DNA of 64,000 bases from Huiozyma naganishii CBS 8797 (GCF_000348985.1 NC_035928.1:248001-312000); one strand, 5' to 3'; positions 9,476 through 19,628 are shown, counted from the stretch's first letter. Notes: a model not told the origin generated them from the letters alone. Program-made: numbers and translations.

Positions 9476-12283
9476 ATGTCTGACCAGCCAGAGTCGTCTC
9501 CTAACAACACGAACAACAACAATGCTGTGAGCTCGTCGCCCGCTCCTGCGACAGGGTCGGGTTCCGCTCAACCTCAACCCTCTTCACCTGCACTGTTTTA
9601 CGCCTCTTCGTCATCTCAGCGGGACACCTACGAACAAGATAGCGCTACTAGAAATAGCAGACAACGAGTGAACTCGTCGTTCAATAATGATGGCATGTCT
9701 CCTTTCAATTACCCATCTTCGCAATCCAATACCGGTCAAACACCTAGCTCACAGAGAAGAAACCATAGCGGTAGAACCCCACTAGGATCTTCTCTTGGCC
9801 TACCAGGAATTGCGACGAGACATTCTGATATTCGGAGCGACTCGTCTTTGTTTCAGCACGGCTCTTCATCAAGGGCTAGAATGAGAAGAAATGACGTGCA
9901 ACCTTCTGACCTGTCTTCGCCAAGAAGATTTTATTCAGGGCTGGCAAGATCTGGCGACAATGCATACTCGTCCTCTTCGGACGCTCCTTCAGAATCGACG
10001 GAGCCAATGAGAATTATTTGGGGTACTAACATCAGCATCCAAGAGTGTGCCACCAATTTTCGCAATTTTTTGATGTCCTTCAAGTATGGTTACCGTAAGA
10101 AACTTGATGAAAGGGAACAATTCATCAATCAAACGACAGACGAAGAACTATACTACGTTAATATGCTAAATGAAATGCGAGATCTTGGTGCCACTAATCT
10201 GAATTTGGATGCGCGAAACCTTTTGGCGTTCAAGCAGACAGAAGACCTATACCACCAGCTTTTGAACTATCCACAAGAAGTCATTTCGATTATGGATCAA
10301 ACGATTAAAGACTGTATGGTCTCACTTGTTGTTGACAATCGACTGGACCACAATTTGGATGAAATCGAAACCAAATTTTATAAAGTGAGACCTTACAACG
10401 TGGGAACCCAAAAAGGTATGCGTGAGTTAAATCCTAACGATATCGATAAGTTGATCAGTTTAAAGGGTTTAGTTCTCAGAGCCACCCCTGTTATACCGGA
10501 CATGAAGGTTGCGTTTTTCAAGTGCAATGTTTGCGACCATACGGTTGCTGTAGAGATCGATAGAGGTGTCATCCAAGAGCCATCCCGGTGTGAACGTGTC
10601 GACTGTAACGAATCCAACTCTATGTCATTAATCCATAACAGGTGCTCGTTTGCCGACAAACAGGTCATCAAGTTACAAGAGACACCCGACACAGTCCCGG
10701 ACGGTCAAACGCCACATTCTGTCTCGCTGTGTGTTTACGACGAGTTGGTCGATTCTTGTCGTGCTGGTGACAGGATTGAGGTTACAGGTACCTTCAGGTC
10801 TATCCCTATCAGAGCGAACTCCAGACAAAGAGTGCTGAAGTCTTTATACAAGACATACGTTGACGTGGTGCATGTGAAAAAGGTATCTGACAAAAGACTG
10901 GATGTTGACACATCGACTGTGGAACAGGAGCTACTTCAAAACAAAATGAACAACAATGAGATCGAGGAAACGAGACAGGTTTCGGATCAAGACATTGCCA
11001 AGATTCGCAACGTTGCCGCAAGAGAGGACTGTTACGACTTACTGTCGAGATCTATTGCCCCCAGTATCTTCGAATTGGACGACGTGAAAAAAGGTATCCT
11101 ACTACAACTATTCGGGGGTGCCAACAAAACCTTCAAAAAGGGAGGGAGGTACAGAGGCGATGTCAATATTCTTCTATGTGGTGACCCGTCGACATCGAAG
11201 TCACAGATTTTGCAGTATGTCCACAAGATTGCCCCCCGTGGTGTATACACCTCCGGTAAGGGTTCGTCAGCAGTCGGTTTGACTGCTTACGTCACGAGAG
11301 ATGTGGATACGAAACAGCTGGTCCTGGAGAGTGGTGCCTTAGTACTGTCTGACGGTGGTATATGTTGTATTGATGAATTTGACAAGATGAGTGATTCCAC
11401 TAGGTCTGTGCTGCACGAGGTAATGGAGCAGCAGACAATCTCTATTGCGAAAGCTGGTATCATCACCACTTTGAATGCGAGGGCGTCTATCCTGGCCAGT
11501 GCTAACCCGATCGGGTCACGTTACAATCCACACTTACCAGTGACAGAAAACATCGACTTACCACCACCTTTGCTTTCCAGGTTTGATCTTGTGTATCTAA
11601 TTTTGGATAAAGTGGATGAAGCCACTGACAGAGAGCTAGCGAAACATTTGACGAGCATGTACTTGGAAGACAGACCCACGCACGTTTCGACGGATGATAT
11701 ATTACCCATAGAGTTTTTGACAATGTACATCAACTACGCGAAGGAGAACATACATCCCGTGATTAACGATGCAGCGAAGAATGAGCTGGTGAGAGCTTAC
11801 GTCGGGATGAGAAAGATGGGCGACGATTCGCGGTCCGACGAGAAGAGGATCACCGCGACGACGAGACAACTGGAAAGTATGATCCGTTTGGCTGAGGCGC
11901 ACGCGAAGATGCGTCTTTCCCAGACTGTCGATCTGGTGGACGTACAAGAGGCTGTGAGACTGATCAGAACTGCGATCAAGGACTACGCTACGGACCCCAA
12001 AACTGGGAAGATTGATATGAACCTTATTCAGACTGGGAAGTCCGTGGTCCAGCGTAAGCTGCAAGAGGACCTCACGAGAGAGGTCTTGAGAGTGTTGACA
12101 GAGCACACGTCGGACTCGATGAGTTTCAGCGAGCTGATGCGGCAGATCAACGAACACGCGCAAGATAAAGTCGACTCCGGGGACATCTCGGAGGCTCTTT
12201 CGAGACTGCAGCAGGAGGACAAGGTCATTGTCCTCGGCGAAGGTGTGCGGAGGTCTGTTCGTCTCAACAACCGTGTCATATGA
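9476..12283 (+). CDS. MCM4: MCM2-7 replicative helicase subunit Mcm4
   Basis: At 935 residues this is the Mcm4 (Cdc54) subunit of the hexameric DNA helicase, close to the S. cerevisiae length of 933. The first 170 residues are Ser/Thr/Asn-rich with many SP/TP sites, the family's regulatory tail acted on by DDK and CDK. The N-terminal domain carries the zinc motif starting CNVC at residue 350 and a second cysteine pair near 371-376. The AAA+ core shows Walker A GDPSTSKS at 569-576, Walker B with CIDEFDKM, and the arginine finger SRFD at 701-704. A winged helix follows at the C-terminus. The start at 9476 is the first ATG and gives the usual length. Its neighbours RLF2 and ATP20 repeat the S. 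cerevisiae order YPR018W-YPR019W-YPR020W. Confidence 0.99.
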   Translation: MSDQPESSPNNTNNNNAVSSSPAPATGSGSAQPQPSSPALFYASSSSQRDTYEQDSATRNSRQRVNSSFNNDGMSPFNYPSSQSNTGQTPSSQRRNHSGRTPLGSSLGLPGIATRHSDIRSDSSLFQHGSSSRARMRRNDVQPSDLSSPRRFYSGLARSGDNAYSSSSDAPSESTEPMRIIWGTNISIQECATNFRNFLMSFKYGYRKKLDEREQFINQTTDEELYYVNMLNEMRDLGATNLNLDARNLLAFKQTEDLYHQLLNYPQEVISIMDQTIKDCMVSLVVDNRLDHNLDEIETKFYKVRPYNVGTQKGMRELNPNDIDKLISLKGLVLRATPVIPDMKVAFFKCNVCDHTVAVEIDRGVIQEPSRCERVDCNESNSMSLIHNRCSFADKQVIKLQETPDTVPDGQTPHSVSLCVYDELVDSCRAGDRIEVTGTFRSIPIRANSRQRVLKSLYKTYVDVVHVKKVSDKRLDVDTSTVEQELLQNKMNNNEIEETRQVSDQDIAKIRNVAAREDCYDLLSRSIAPSIFELDDVKKGILLQLFGGANKTFKKGGRYRGDVNILLCGDPSTSKSQILQYVHKIAPRGVYTSGKGSSAVGLTAYVTRDVDTKQLVLESGALVLSDGGICCIDEFDKMSDSTRSVLHEVMEQQTISIAKAGIITTLNARASILASANPIGSRYNPHLPVTENIDLPPPLLSRFDLVYLILDKVDEATDRELAKHLTSMYLEDRPTHVSTDDILPIEFLTMYINYAKENIHPVINDAAKNELVRAYVGMRKMGDDSRSDEKRITATTRQLESMIRLAEAHAKMRLSQTVDLVDVQEAVRLIRTAIKDYATDPKTGKIDMNLIQTGKSVVQRKLQEDLTREVLRVLTEHTSDSMSFSELMRQINEHAQDKVDSGDISEALSRLQQEDKVIVLGEGVRRSVRLNNRVI

Positions 12284-12346
12284 GCAACCCTGTACTGTGT
12301 GTACCACTACACCATACATGTATTAGTAAATAAACTCCTTGAATTA

Positions 12347-12353
12347 TCATTGG
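12347..12353 (+). promoter_or_regulatory. CCAAT-type Hap2/3/4/5 box upstream of ATP20
   Basis: TCATTGG (a CCAAT box read on the other strand, form TNATTGG) lies about 158 bases upstream of ATP20. Hap2/3/4/5 activates respiratory genes through such boxes. The motif is short, so function is inferred from the gene's role. Confidence 0.4.
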
Positions 12354-12510
12354 CTGAGCGCTGAAGTGATATTTTTTGGAAGAGCGGGAAAATACTGAAT
12401 ATTGAATAAAAAGGCGGCAGGAGTCCGCACAGTTCAACTCCCTCCTCAGGTCTGCACGTTGAGTATTACCTTGCTGGACGGTATTAGACAGAGAGTGCAG
12501 GTGTGTTACA

Positions 12511-12897
12511 ATGCTTGGTAGACTACAGAGTAATGGGGGTGCGCTGGTTGGCAGGGTTGTTAATATGACGACGAAAGCTGTCAACGTTTCGTTGTACTAC
12601 GGGAAGGTCGGAGCGGAGTTATCGAAGCAGGTGTATTTGAAGGAGAAGTTGCAGCCGCCGAGTTGGGCCGACTTTCAGAGTGTATATTTGAAGCTGTACC
12701 AGAGCTCGTTGCGGCTAGCGAACAGCCCCAAGGCGGCGATCGACTGTCTGTCGCAGATCCCAAAGAACGATTTGATAAAGTATGGCTCCATTGGTGTCCA
12801 GTTGGTTGGGTTTTACTCCGTCGGGGAGGTCATTGGCAGGAGGAAGCTGGTTGGGTACAGAACGTACAATGAGCCAGCTGGAAAGGCGGAGCATTGA
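12511..12897 (+). CDS. ATP20: Mitochondrial F1Fo ATP synthase subunit g
   Basis: This 128-residue protein is subunit g of the membrane sector of ATP synthase in the inner mitochondrial membrane, needed for enzyme dimers and crista shape rather than catalysis. The core (LYYGKVGAELSKQVYLKEKL... and the end GFYSVGEVIGRRKLVGYR) matches S. cerevisiae Atp20 closely. A single hydrophobic helix near the C-terminus (about residues 95-113) carries a GxxxG-like pattern (GSIGVQLVGFYSVGE) used for dimer contacts. It is some 13 residues longer than Atp20, through the N-terminus and a short tail. It is convergent with NUP49, 119 bases away. This is the last gene of the chromosome XVI-like block. Confidence 0.95.
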   Translation: MLGRLQSNGGALVGRVVNMTTKAVNVSLYYGKVGAELSKQVYLKEKLQPPSWADFQSVYLKLYQSSLRLANSPKAAIDCLSQIPKNDLIKYGSIGVQLVGFYSVGEVIGRRKLVGYRTYNEPAGKAEH

Positions 12898-13016
12898 GAG
12901 ATCCTCCCCCCTCCTTCCAATTGCAAATGCATGTACGTACGTGTGATTTCTGGAGGTGTGTACACAGTATTATTTATATTGGCAAATATTCTTCTCTCTG
13001 TGAAGCGCTCTTGCAA

Positions 13017-14039
13017 TCAGACACTCAGTTGTTTTATCTTTTGATGCAGTTCTGCGATTCTTTGAGCGGTATCCATGAACAAGCTGAACTCTTCAATGAC
13101 GGTGGATACAATTGCGTTGAGTCCAGTCTTCAGTACAAACACGTCGTTCGTGCGGTCCTGGTCCCTCTTCCCCGTGGGGGTCACAGTTGTCGCGGGCCCT
13201 GTAATTGCCCCAGCAGTGTTTGTAGTGGTTATCTTACCCGCAGTGCTTGATGTCGTCCCACTACCGAACACATCGCTGTTTATGCCGTTCATTGCGCTTT
13301 CTATGTCTGCAAGCACCGTTGCGAAATCGTCAAGTTTGCTCTTGAACATCTGGATCTTAGCCTGAAAAAATTTGTCCAGTTCCATCGCTGATATCTTGCT
13401 CCCCGGAGTGAGCAGTTGTTGCAAGATGAGCGAGAAATTCTGCGAGCTTGCGGTATTCTCGTCCGTAAGTTGTTTAATCGCTGATATTTTCTTCAGGTCG
13501 TTCGAGAGGGACTGGTTCGTCATGGACTGGTTTTTCATCAGGTACGAGATGTCCCTTGGGATGGATGCTATCAACTCCAGGTGTTCCTGTGTGTCTGCAC
13601 GCAGATGTTGCGATATCTGCACCTGTTTCTGTATGTACTGATCCAGTTGCTCCACCTCTTGCCGCAACTGCGGTGGTAAGTCAATTATCCTTGTCATTGG
13701 AGTAACGGGCAACTGAGATATTTGTGAGAAGGAGGATTGTTGTTGTTGCGGTACATTGAGTTGCTGTAACCCACTGTACAAACTCTGCGTATTGTTGTTT
13801 GTCTGCGGGTTCGACTGCGTGTTACCGAAAAGAGACGACGTTGGTCCGCCGGCCGCTGGTTTACTCCCAAACAACCCCCCTGTAGTACCGGCACCAGCAC
13901 CACCGAACAGACCACCAGTGGCAGCAGGCTTTGTTGCAGTGTTCCCAAAGGAAAACCCAGACGACGGCGCACTGCCCGTGCCCACACCTGTCCCTGCACC
14001 ACCTACACTGCTACTTGCTGGTTTCCCAAAATTGAACAT
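13017..14039 (-). CDS. NUP49: GLFG nucleoporin Nup49, short FG domain
   Basis: This 340-residue protein is Nup49 of the Nsp1-Nup57-Nup49 channel complex of the nuclear pore. The N-terminal FG domain has only about five FG motifs (two GLFG) in the first 80 or so residues. The rest (about 115-340) is the conserved coiled-coil region, with PMTRIIDLPPQLRQEVEQLD near its start and the block LILQQLLTPGSKIS, both typical of Nup49. S. cerevisiae Nup49 has about 472 residues and many more GLFG repeats, so the channel-facing domain is strongly reduced here. A Thr/Gly/Pro-rich insertion (about 255-295) interrupts the coiled coil. Divergent XRN1 on one side matches the YGL172W/YGL173C pair of S. cerevisiae and fixes the identity. 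Confidence 0.93.
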   Translation of the reverse strand: MFNFGKPASSSVGGAGTGVGTGSAPSSGFSFGNTATKPAATGGLFGGAGAGTTGGLFGSKPAAGGPTSSLFGNTQSNPQTNNNTQSLYSGLQQLNVPQQQQSSFSQISQLPVTPMTRIIDLPPQLRQEVEQLDQYIQKQVQISQHLRADTQEHLELIASIPRDISYLMKNQSMTNQSLSNDLKKISAIKQLTDENTASSQNFSLILQQLLTPGSKISAMELDKFFQAKIQMFKSKLDDFATVLADIESAMNGINSDVFGSGTTSSTAGKITTTNTAGAITGPATTVTPTGKRDQDRTNDVFVLKTGLNAIVSTVIEEFSLFMDTAQRIAELHQKIKQLSV

Positions 14040-14964
14040 CCCTAGACTCTGCTGGACCCTTCACAAAGACAATTCAGCAGCAACAACTGCACTAGTTCTG
14101 AAACTATTAGCACTTTGTTCTTCTCAAGTATGCAATTTGCACTTTTACAGATGCCCGGCAGATTTCAAAAAAAAAAAATCACGGTCACATGATACGCACG
14201 TGACAGGAGGTACTGGGCACGTGACTTTTGGACTCTGCGGGATTCTACGATAGACCTGGTGCGGGGTTGGAACTTTGGAAAACCTGCCCTCACAGTGACC
14301 AAGTTTTGGAAATCCTCCCGCAGAGACCCCTCCCAAAAAACCTTGTATCACGTGATGGGAAAGTGGTAAATTTACGCGTTGAAGGCAGTTTAAGATAAAT
14401 TGTATATTTACACGCAATACGCTATAATAGCATAATGTTCGTAGACAGTAATATTGGCAACACACCTAGATCTCGACCCGTGTGTTGAAGAAATTCAAGA
14501 TCTAGGGTTAAAGGAACTTCTGGACCGCAATTTGTAAGATATTTATTCCATTTTATACAAAGTAAAAACCAGTGATAACCTTGAATACGATTAACACTAC
14601 TGCCCCAAAGAAACATACACGTATGTCCTCCAATGGAGCTGCTCTTTGCGTTGGTGATATCAGCACTACTCTGTTGGTCAAGTACTATCCACACTGCAAC
14701 TACACCAAGATAGTAGACGCCACCGCCCAAACACGTGATCTGCACGTGATAAAATTGTGTTTGGGTGTCTCTGACATTCGGGTAACTGTACCCCCATGTG
14801 ACCTCTTTTTTTACTTTTCCTTGAAAAAAAAAAAGTGAAAAATCATGAAGTCGTTCTTGACATACGACTGCCGCTTGTTCGCGTTGGTGTGTGCGTCGTC
14901 TATCAAGAGAACACAGTGCTAAACAGCAAGTGACCCCTTAGACTGAATACGCAATTGACGAAAG
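14040..14964. promoter_or_regulatory. NUP49/XRN1 divergent promoter with five CACGTG boxes
   Basis: This 925-base region holds five exact CACGTG E-boxes (14197, 14218, 14349, 14732 and 14743), the binding site of Cbf1, Pho4 and other bHLH factors. It also has an inverted repeat CCTAGATCT (14465-14473) / AGATCTAGG (14498-14506) and an A-tract just before XRN1. Short open frames here (for example 14422-14745, minus strand) have no recognisable product. CDEI-like contexts were checked for a point centromere; no CDEII-CDEIII follow. Confidence 0.55.
14779..14785 (+). promoter_or_regulatory. Reb1-type site (CGGGTAA) upstream of XRN1
   Basis: An exact CGGGTAA lies 180 bases before the XRN1 start, with a long A-run (from about 14825) between the two. 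A Reb1 site plus poly(dA) is a common nucleosome-depleted promoter design in budding yeasts. Confidence 0.5.
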
Positions 14965-17900
14965 ATGGGTATCCCGAAGTTTTTCAGGTACATCTCTGAG
15001 AGATGGCCGATGATATCCCAGCTGATCGAGGGCTCACAGATCCCGGAGTTCGACAACTTGTACTTAGACATGAATTCTATTCTTCATACGTGTACGCACG
15101 GTAATGATGACGACGTGACGAAACGGATGACCGAGGAAGAGGTTTTTGCGAAGATATTCTCGTACATTGACCATCTGTTCCTCACCATCAAGCCCCAGAA
15201 GGTTTTCTACATGGCAATTGACGGTGTGGCACCGCGTGCAAAGATGAACCAACAGCGGTCCCGTCGGTTTAGAACCGCAATGGACGCCGAGAATATGCTC
15301 AAGAAGGCTCTGCAGAGGGGGGAGGAGATCCCCAGTGGGGAACCCTTCGACTCAAACTCGATTACCCCGGGGACAGAGTTTATGGCCAAATTGACCAAGA
15401 ACTTAAAGTACTTCATCCACGATAAGATCTCGAACGACTCCAATTGGTCAGGGGACGTCGAGATTATCTTCTCTGGGCACGAGGTGCCAGGGAGGGGGAG
15501 GCACAAGATTATGAGCTTCATTAGGAACCTGAGGTCGCAGGATGGGTTCGACAACAACACGAGACACTGCATCTACGGGCTCGACGCAGATCTGATCATG
15601 TTGTCTCTCTCCGCACACGCGCCACATTTCGCGTTACTCAGGGAGGAAGTTGTGTTTGGCGGTAGGAGAGGGCAGAGGCCGAAGGCGCTCGAGGAGCAGA
15701 ATTTCTTCCTATTGCACATCTCGTTGCTGAGAGAGTACATGGGGCTCGAGTTCCAGGAGATCGCGGACGAATTGAAGTTTACGTATGACTTCGAAAGGGT
15801 CCTCGACGACTTCATCCTCGTCATGTTCGTCATCGGTAACGATTTTTTGCCCAACTTGCCCGACCTCCATTTGAACAAGGGCGCGTTCCCTGTTCTTCTG
15901 CAGACTTTCAAAGAGGCACTGCTACATCTGGACGGATACATAAATGAAAACGGGCAGATAAACTTGCACAGACTGAAAGTCTGGCTTGACTACCTTTCGC
16001 AATTCGAACTGATGAATTTCGAAAGGAAGGATATTGACGTGGACTGGTTCAACCAGCAACTGGAGAATATCTCGCTAGAGGGGGAACGGAAACGTGCCCT
16101 AATGGGGAAGAAACTACTGCTCAAACAGCAGAAGAAACTCGTGGGGCTTATCAAACCGTGGATCATCAAAGTAGCGAACGAACGGTACCCGTCAAACATC
16201 GAGGACGAAAAAGTGCCCACGTTACATTTGCCCACGGACAAAAATGAGCTGATTTTGCACGACTTGTCCTTCTTGAAGGAACTCGCGCACGATCTGGGGC
16301 TGTTCATCGTGCATTCCAAATCTAAGGACGACTACTCGCTGAAATTGGATATCGACGGCATCAACCCGCATGAGACGGAGGATGAACACGAGGAGAGGGT
16401 CAAGTCCTTAAGAAGGACCGTGAAACGGTACGAGCAGGCTGTGCTCGTCGACGACGAGGAGGAACTCGAAAGGGAACGTGAGATGTACAACAAAAGGTTC
16501 GACAAGTGGAAAAACCAATACTACAAGGAAAAACTGGGGTATGGCTCACAGGATGACGACAAGATCGTGGACCTGACCAAGAACTATGTCGAAGGTTTGC
16601 AGTGGGTGCTGTACTACTACTACAGAGGGTGTCCCTCGTGGGGGTGGTACTACCAGCACCACTACGCTCCACGTATCTCAGACCTCGCCAGGGGACTTGA
16701 CCAGATCATCAAGTTTGATTTGGGACGGCCCTTCACACCGTTTGAACAGCTGATGGCCGTTCTCCCAGAAAGATCGAAGAACCTCATCCCAGCAGCACTG
16801 AGACCGTTAATGTACGACCCTAACTCGCCCATCATCGACTTCTATCCTGCTTCTGTCAAATTGGATATGAACGGGAAGACTGCCGATTGGGAGGCGGTTG
16901 TATTACTATCTTTTGTCGACGAACAAAGACTTGTCGAGGCAATGAAGCCATACTTGGCCAAACTGACCCCTGAAGAACGCGAGAGAAACTCGTTTGGCGT
17001 AGATTTGAGATTTGCGTTCAACCCGCAGACGGACAACGTGTATAAGAGTCCCCTAAGCGGCATCTTTGCGGACATCGAACACAACCACTGTATTGAGAGA
17101 CCGCACGAACTGAAACAACTTGCTGATTCTGAAATCAGGTACGGGTTACTCCCCGATGCCAAGATGGGGACAGAATTGCTTGCCGGGTTCCCCACTTTGA
17201 AGACTCTGCCCTTCAAGGACGAATTGGAGTACAACGAGAGTCATGTGTTTCAACAACCTTCCAGACAGCAGTCCGTGTGTCTGAAGATGGAGGACATCTA
17301 CAAGGAAAATAACTTGACTGCCGAGGAAATCGCCAAGAGATACATCAATAAGGTGGTGTATACCAGGTGGCCATTTTTGAGAGAATCGAGACTGGTCTCC
17401 GTTTGTGATTCAAATACGGTGTTCGAATTTAAAGAAACGGGCAAGCAAAACGAAAAGAGAACTGGCAGAATTGTGGAGCGGAAGGCCGATATCCACGAGC
17501 AGAAGAAGTACTCTTCTTTGAAGAAGTCGCTGATGAGGGATTATGCTAAACGCAAAGCCGTCATCTTGGACAACATCAGGGTCATCATTGAAGTGGAACC
17601 CGTGACAGGTTTAGTGAGGAACTCAGAGGGTGCGTACGTGAAAACTTTCTCTTCCAACACAGAATTCTTCCCACTGCAGCTCATGGTTGAGTCCATCTCC
17701 AATGTTGATATCCGGTACAAGGAGAGAGAGGCATTACCGATCTCGGAAGAGTTTCCCGAGGGTTCCCGTGCGATCTTTTTGGGAGACTATGCCTATGGTG
17801 GCGAAACTACCATCAACGGATACAGCAACGAGAAGAAGCTGAAAATCACTGTTAAAAAGAGACTGGTCAAGGCAGAACCAACAATCGGGAGAGAAATGGT

Positions 17901-19446
17901 AGAGCACGACAGGAAAATGGTTCAGTATTACCCGTCCTTCGCTGTTGCCAAGCAACTGGGGTTGAACAGGCTGTTCTTGTCCCGGATCACCTCCAGGTTC
18001 CTCGTTAATGACGGCACCGGCAAACGTGTGAATGTCGGTATTCCAGTGAAATTTGACGCCAAGAACGAAAAGGTGCTAGGCTACGCGAGGAAAAATCCAA
18101 AGGGCTGGGAATACTCTAACCTGCTTGTTCATCTGCTAAGAGAATACAAACAGAGATTCCCTGACTTTTACCAAGCGCTGCAAAACATCTCGGGGAACGA
18201 TATCCCAAATATTAAGAAGATTCTGCCAAAGTTGGAGCCAAAGCAGGCCATGGAAAGGTTGGACGAGATCAAAAAGTGGAACAAGTTTGTCACTGAGAAT
18301 TTTGTTATCGTATCGCTAGAGAGTGATTCTTTAACAAAGGGTTCCATCGTGGCCGTTGAAAAATATGTGCTACAGCACTCGTCCGAGCTTGCGCAGTTCG
18401 AGATGAAGAATCTAGCTAAGGTCCCTCGGGAAGCGATCTTGAACCCAAGAGTATCTTTGGGTTTACTCCGCTCCCAAAGATTCAGGCTGGGTGACCGTGT
18501 TATCTATGTTCAAGATTCTGGTAAGGTGCCATTGTTCTCGAAGGGAACTGTCGTTGGCTACACTACCCTGGGGCTGAATTTGTCCGTTCAGGTTCTCTTC
18601 GATCACGAACTGGTAGCTGGTAATACGTTTGGTGGGAGGTTGACCACCAAGAGGGGTATTGGTCTGGACTCTTCTTTGCTATTAAACATAACCGATCGTC
18701 AATTTATTTACCATTCAAAGGCTTCCAAAAAGGTACAAACCCAAAACCCTAAGCAGAACTCTGCTGCCGCCTCGTTGAAAAAGAAGGCAAACTTGGCCCA
18801 GAAAAACAAGGAAGCGGTTGAGAAGGCTGAAAAGGGCAAAGAAGCAGCACACGAATTGCTGAACTTGATTCAAAACCCACAAGATGAACGCGATCTTCCA
18901 GAGGGCGGGGAAGATACCTCAAGTAAACCAAAGCAGGAAAAGGGGAACTCTGCTAACCACAAGAAAAAACCGCGTCCCAAAGTAGCTTTGCTGAAAAAGA
19001 AGGACGAGTCATCAAAGTTAAATGGCAACGAGGAAATCTCGCCACCAAACAAAAACATTGCGAACTCTGTCTTCAGTGCTGTGTTAAACCAATACGGCGA
19101 AGGAAATGCTATGCATCCGGCACCCATGCCGAATGGGGTTATCGGCGGCGAGATGGCTGCTCCAGGGATGGCAGGTCCTCATCAGATAGGCTACCAGACA
19201 CTTAATCCAAATGGCTTACCGTACCATAATATTCAACCTCATCAACAAATGATGGCCGGTCCTCCTCAACAGCCCTATCCACCCCACCCACATCACAGTC
19301 ACCATCAGGGACCAGCCCATCTAAACAGCAACCATCCAAATTTGGTTTACCCACAGCATGCTGTGCAGGCCCCAGGTTTCTTACCAATGGATCCAACTGG
19401 TCATGCACATGAAAGCGCCAAAGAATCAGAAACTGCTAAGCACTGA
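14965..19446 (+). CDS. XRN1: Cytoplasmic 5'-3' exoribonuclease Xrn1
   Basis: This 1493-residue enzyme (S. cerevisiae Xrn1/Kem1 has 1528) degrades decapped mRNA and many non-coding RNAs from the 5' end in the cytoplasm. It begins MGIPKFFRYISERWP as expected. Catalytic acidic residues are visible at D35 (LYLDMNSIL) and D86 (MAIDGVAP), and in the DADLIMLSL segment near residue 207, with the basic 5'-phosphate pocket QQRSRRFR after D86. The second conserved region continues to about 650, followed by the PAZ/KOW/SH3-like domains that are specific to Xrn1 and absent from the nuclear Rat1. The last 130 or so residues are rich in Pro, His, Gln and Met, a low-complexity tail. It is divergent from NUP49 and convergent with BUD13, as in S. 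cerevisiae. Codons are G/C-ending in the first half and less so in the second. Confidence 0.98.
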   Translation: MGIPKFFRYISERWPMISQLIEGSQIPEFDNLYLDMNSILHTCTHGNDDDVTKRMTEEEVFAKIFSYIDHLFLTIKPQKVFYMAIDGVAPRAKMNQQRSRRFRTAMDAENMLKKALQRGEEIPSGEPFDSNSITPGTEFMAKLTKNLKYFIHDKISNDSNWSGDVEIIFSGHEVPGRGRHKIMSFIRNLRSQDGFDNNTRHCIYGLDADLIMLSLSAHAPHFALLREEVVFGGRRGQRPKALEEQNFFLLHISLLREYMGLEFQEIADELKFTYDFERVLDDFILVMFVIGNDFLPNLPDLHLNKGAFPVLLQTFKEALLHLDGYINENGQINLHRLKVWLDYLSQFELMNFERKDIDVDWFNQQLENISLEGERKRALMGKKLLLKQQKKLVGLIKPWIIKVANERYPSNIEDEKVPTLHLPTDKNELILHDLSFLKELAHDLGLFIVHSKSKDDYSLKLDIDGINPHETEDEHEERVKSLRRTVKRYEQAVLVDDEEELEREREMYNKRFDKWKNQYYKEKLGYGSQDDDKIVDLTKNYVEGLQWVLYYYYRGCPSWGWYYQHHYAPRISDLARGLDQIIKFDLGRPFTPFEQLMAVLPERSKNLIPAALRPLMYDPNSPIIDFYPASVKLDMNGKTADWEAVVLLSFVDEQRLVEAMKPYLAKLTPEERERNSFGVDLRFAFNPQTDNVYKSPLSGIFADIEHNHCIERPHELKQLADSEIRYGLLPDAKMGTELLAGFPTLKTLPFKDELEYNESHVFQQPSRQQSVCLKMEDIYKENNLTAEEIAKRYINKVVYTRWPFLRESRLVSVCDSNTVFEFKETGKQNEKRTGRIVERKADIHEQKKYSSLKKSLMRDYAKRKAVILDNIRVIIEVEPVTGLVRNSEGAYVKTFSSNTEFFPLQLMVESISNVDIRYKEREALPISEEFPEGSRAIFLGDYAYGGETTINGYSNEKKLKITVKKRLVKAEPTIGREMVEHDRKMVQYYPSFAVAKQLGLNRLFLSRITSRFLVNDGTGKRVNVGIPVKFDAKNEKVLGYARKNPKGWEYSNLLVHLLREYKQRFPDFYQALQNISGNDIPNIKKILPKLEPKQAMERLDEIKKWNKFVTENFVIVSLESDSLTKGSIVAVEKYVLQHSSELAQFEMKNLAKVPREAILNPRVSLGLLRSQRFRLGDRVIYVQDSGKVPLFSKGTVVGYTTLGLNLSVQVLFDHELVAGNTFGGRLTTKRGIGLDSSLLLNITDRQFIYHSKASKKVQTQNPKQNSAAASLKKKANLAQKNKEAVEKAEKGKEAAHELLNLIQNPQDERDLPEGGEDTSSKPKQEKGNSANHKKKPRPKVALLKKKDESSKLNGNEEISPPNKNIANSVFSAVLNQYGEGNAMHPAPMPNGVIGGEMAAPGMAGPHQIGYQTLNPNGLPYHNIQPHQQMMAGPPQQPYPPHPHHSHHQGPAHLNSNHPNLVYPQHAVQAPGFLPMDPTGHAHESAKESETAKH

Positions 19447-19628
19447 AAAGCTCTCAAAGATTGGTAGCTATGTTTTACCGTTTGTTTCCTTTCTTGTCTC
19501 CTACAGCAACATTTGACTTGATGTGTTGAGTTTATATACACCTATATTTATACATGAAGCTCAATACACGCCTGTATAAACCAAATGCGACAATATTTGA
19601 CACTATATAAGATGTTTCGTTACTATCT

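Noticed and set aside
11702..12319. 205-codon frame antisense to MCM4
   Set aside because: An antisense shadow created by G/C-ending codons; MCM4 is certain on the other strand.
14180..14360. CDEI-like RTCACRTG matches suggesting a point centromere
   Set aside because: There is no 75-90 base AT-rich CDEII and no CCGAA-containing CDEIII at the right distance; they are better read as CACGTG promoter boxes.
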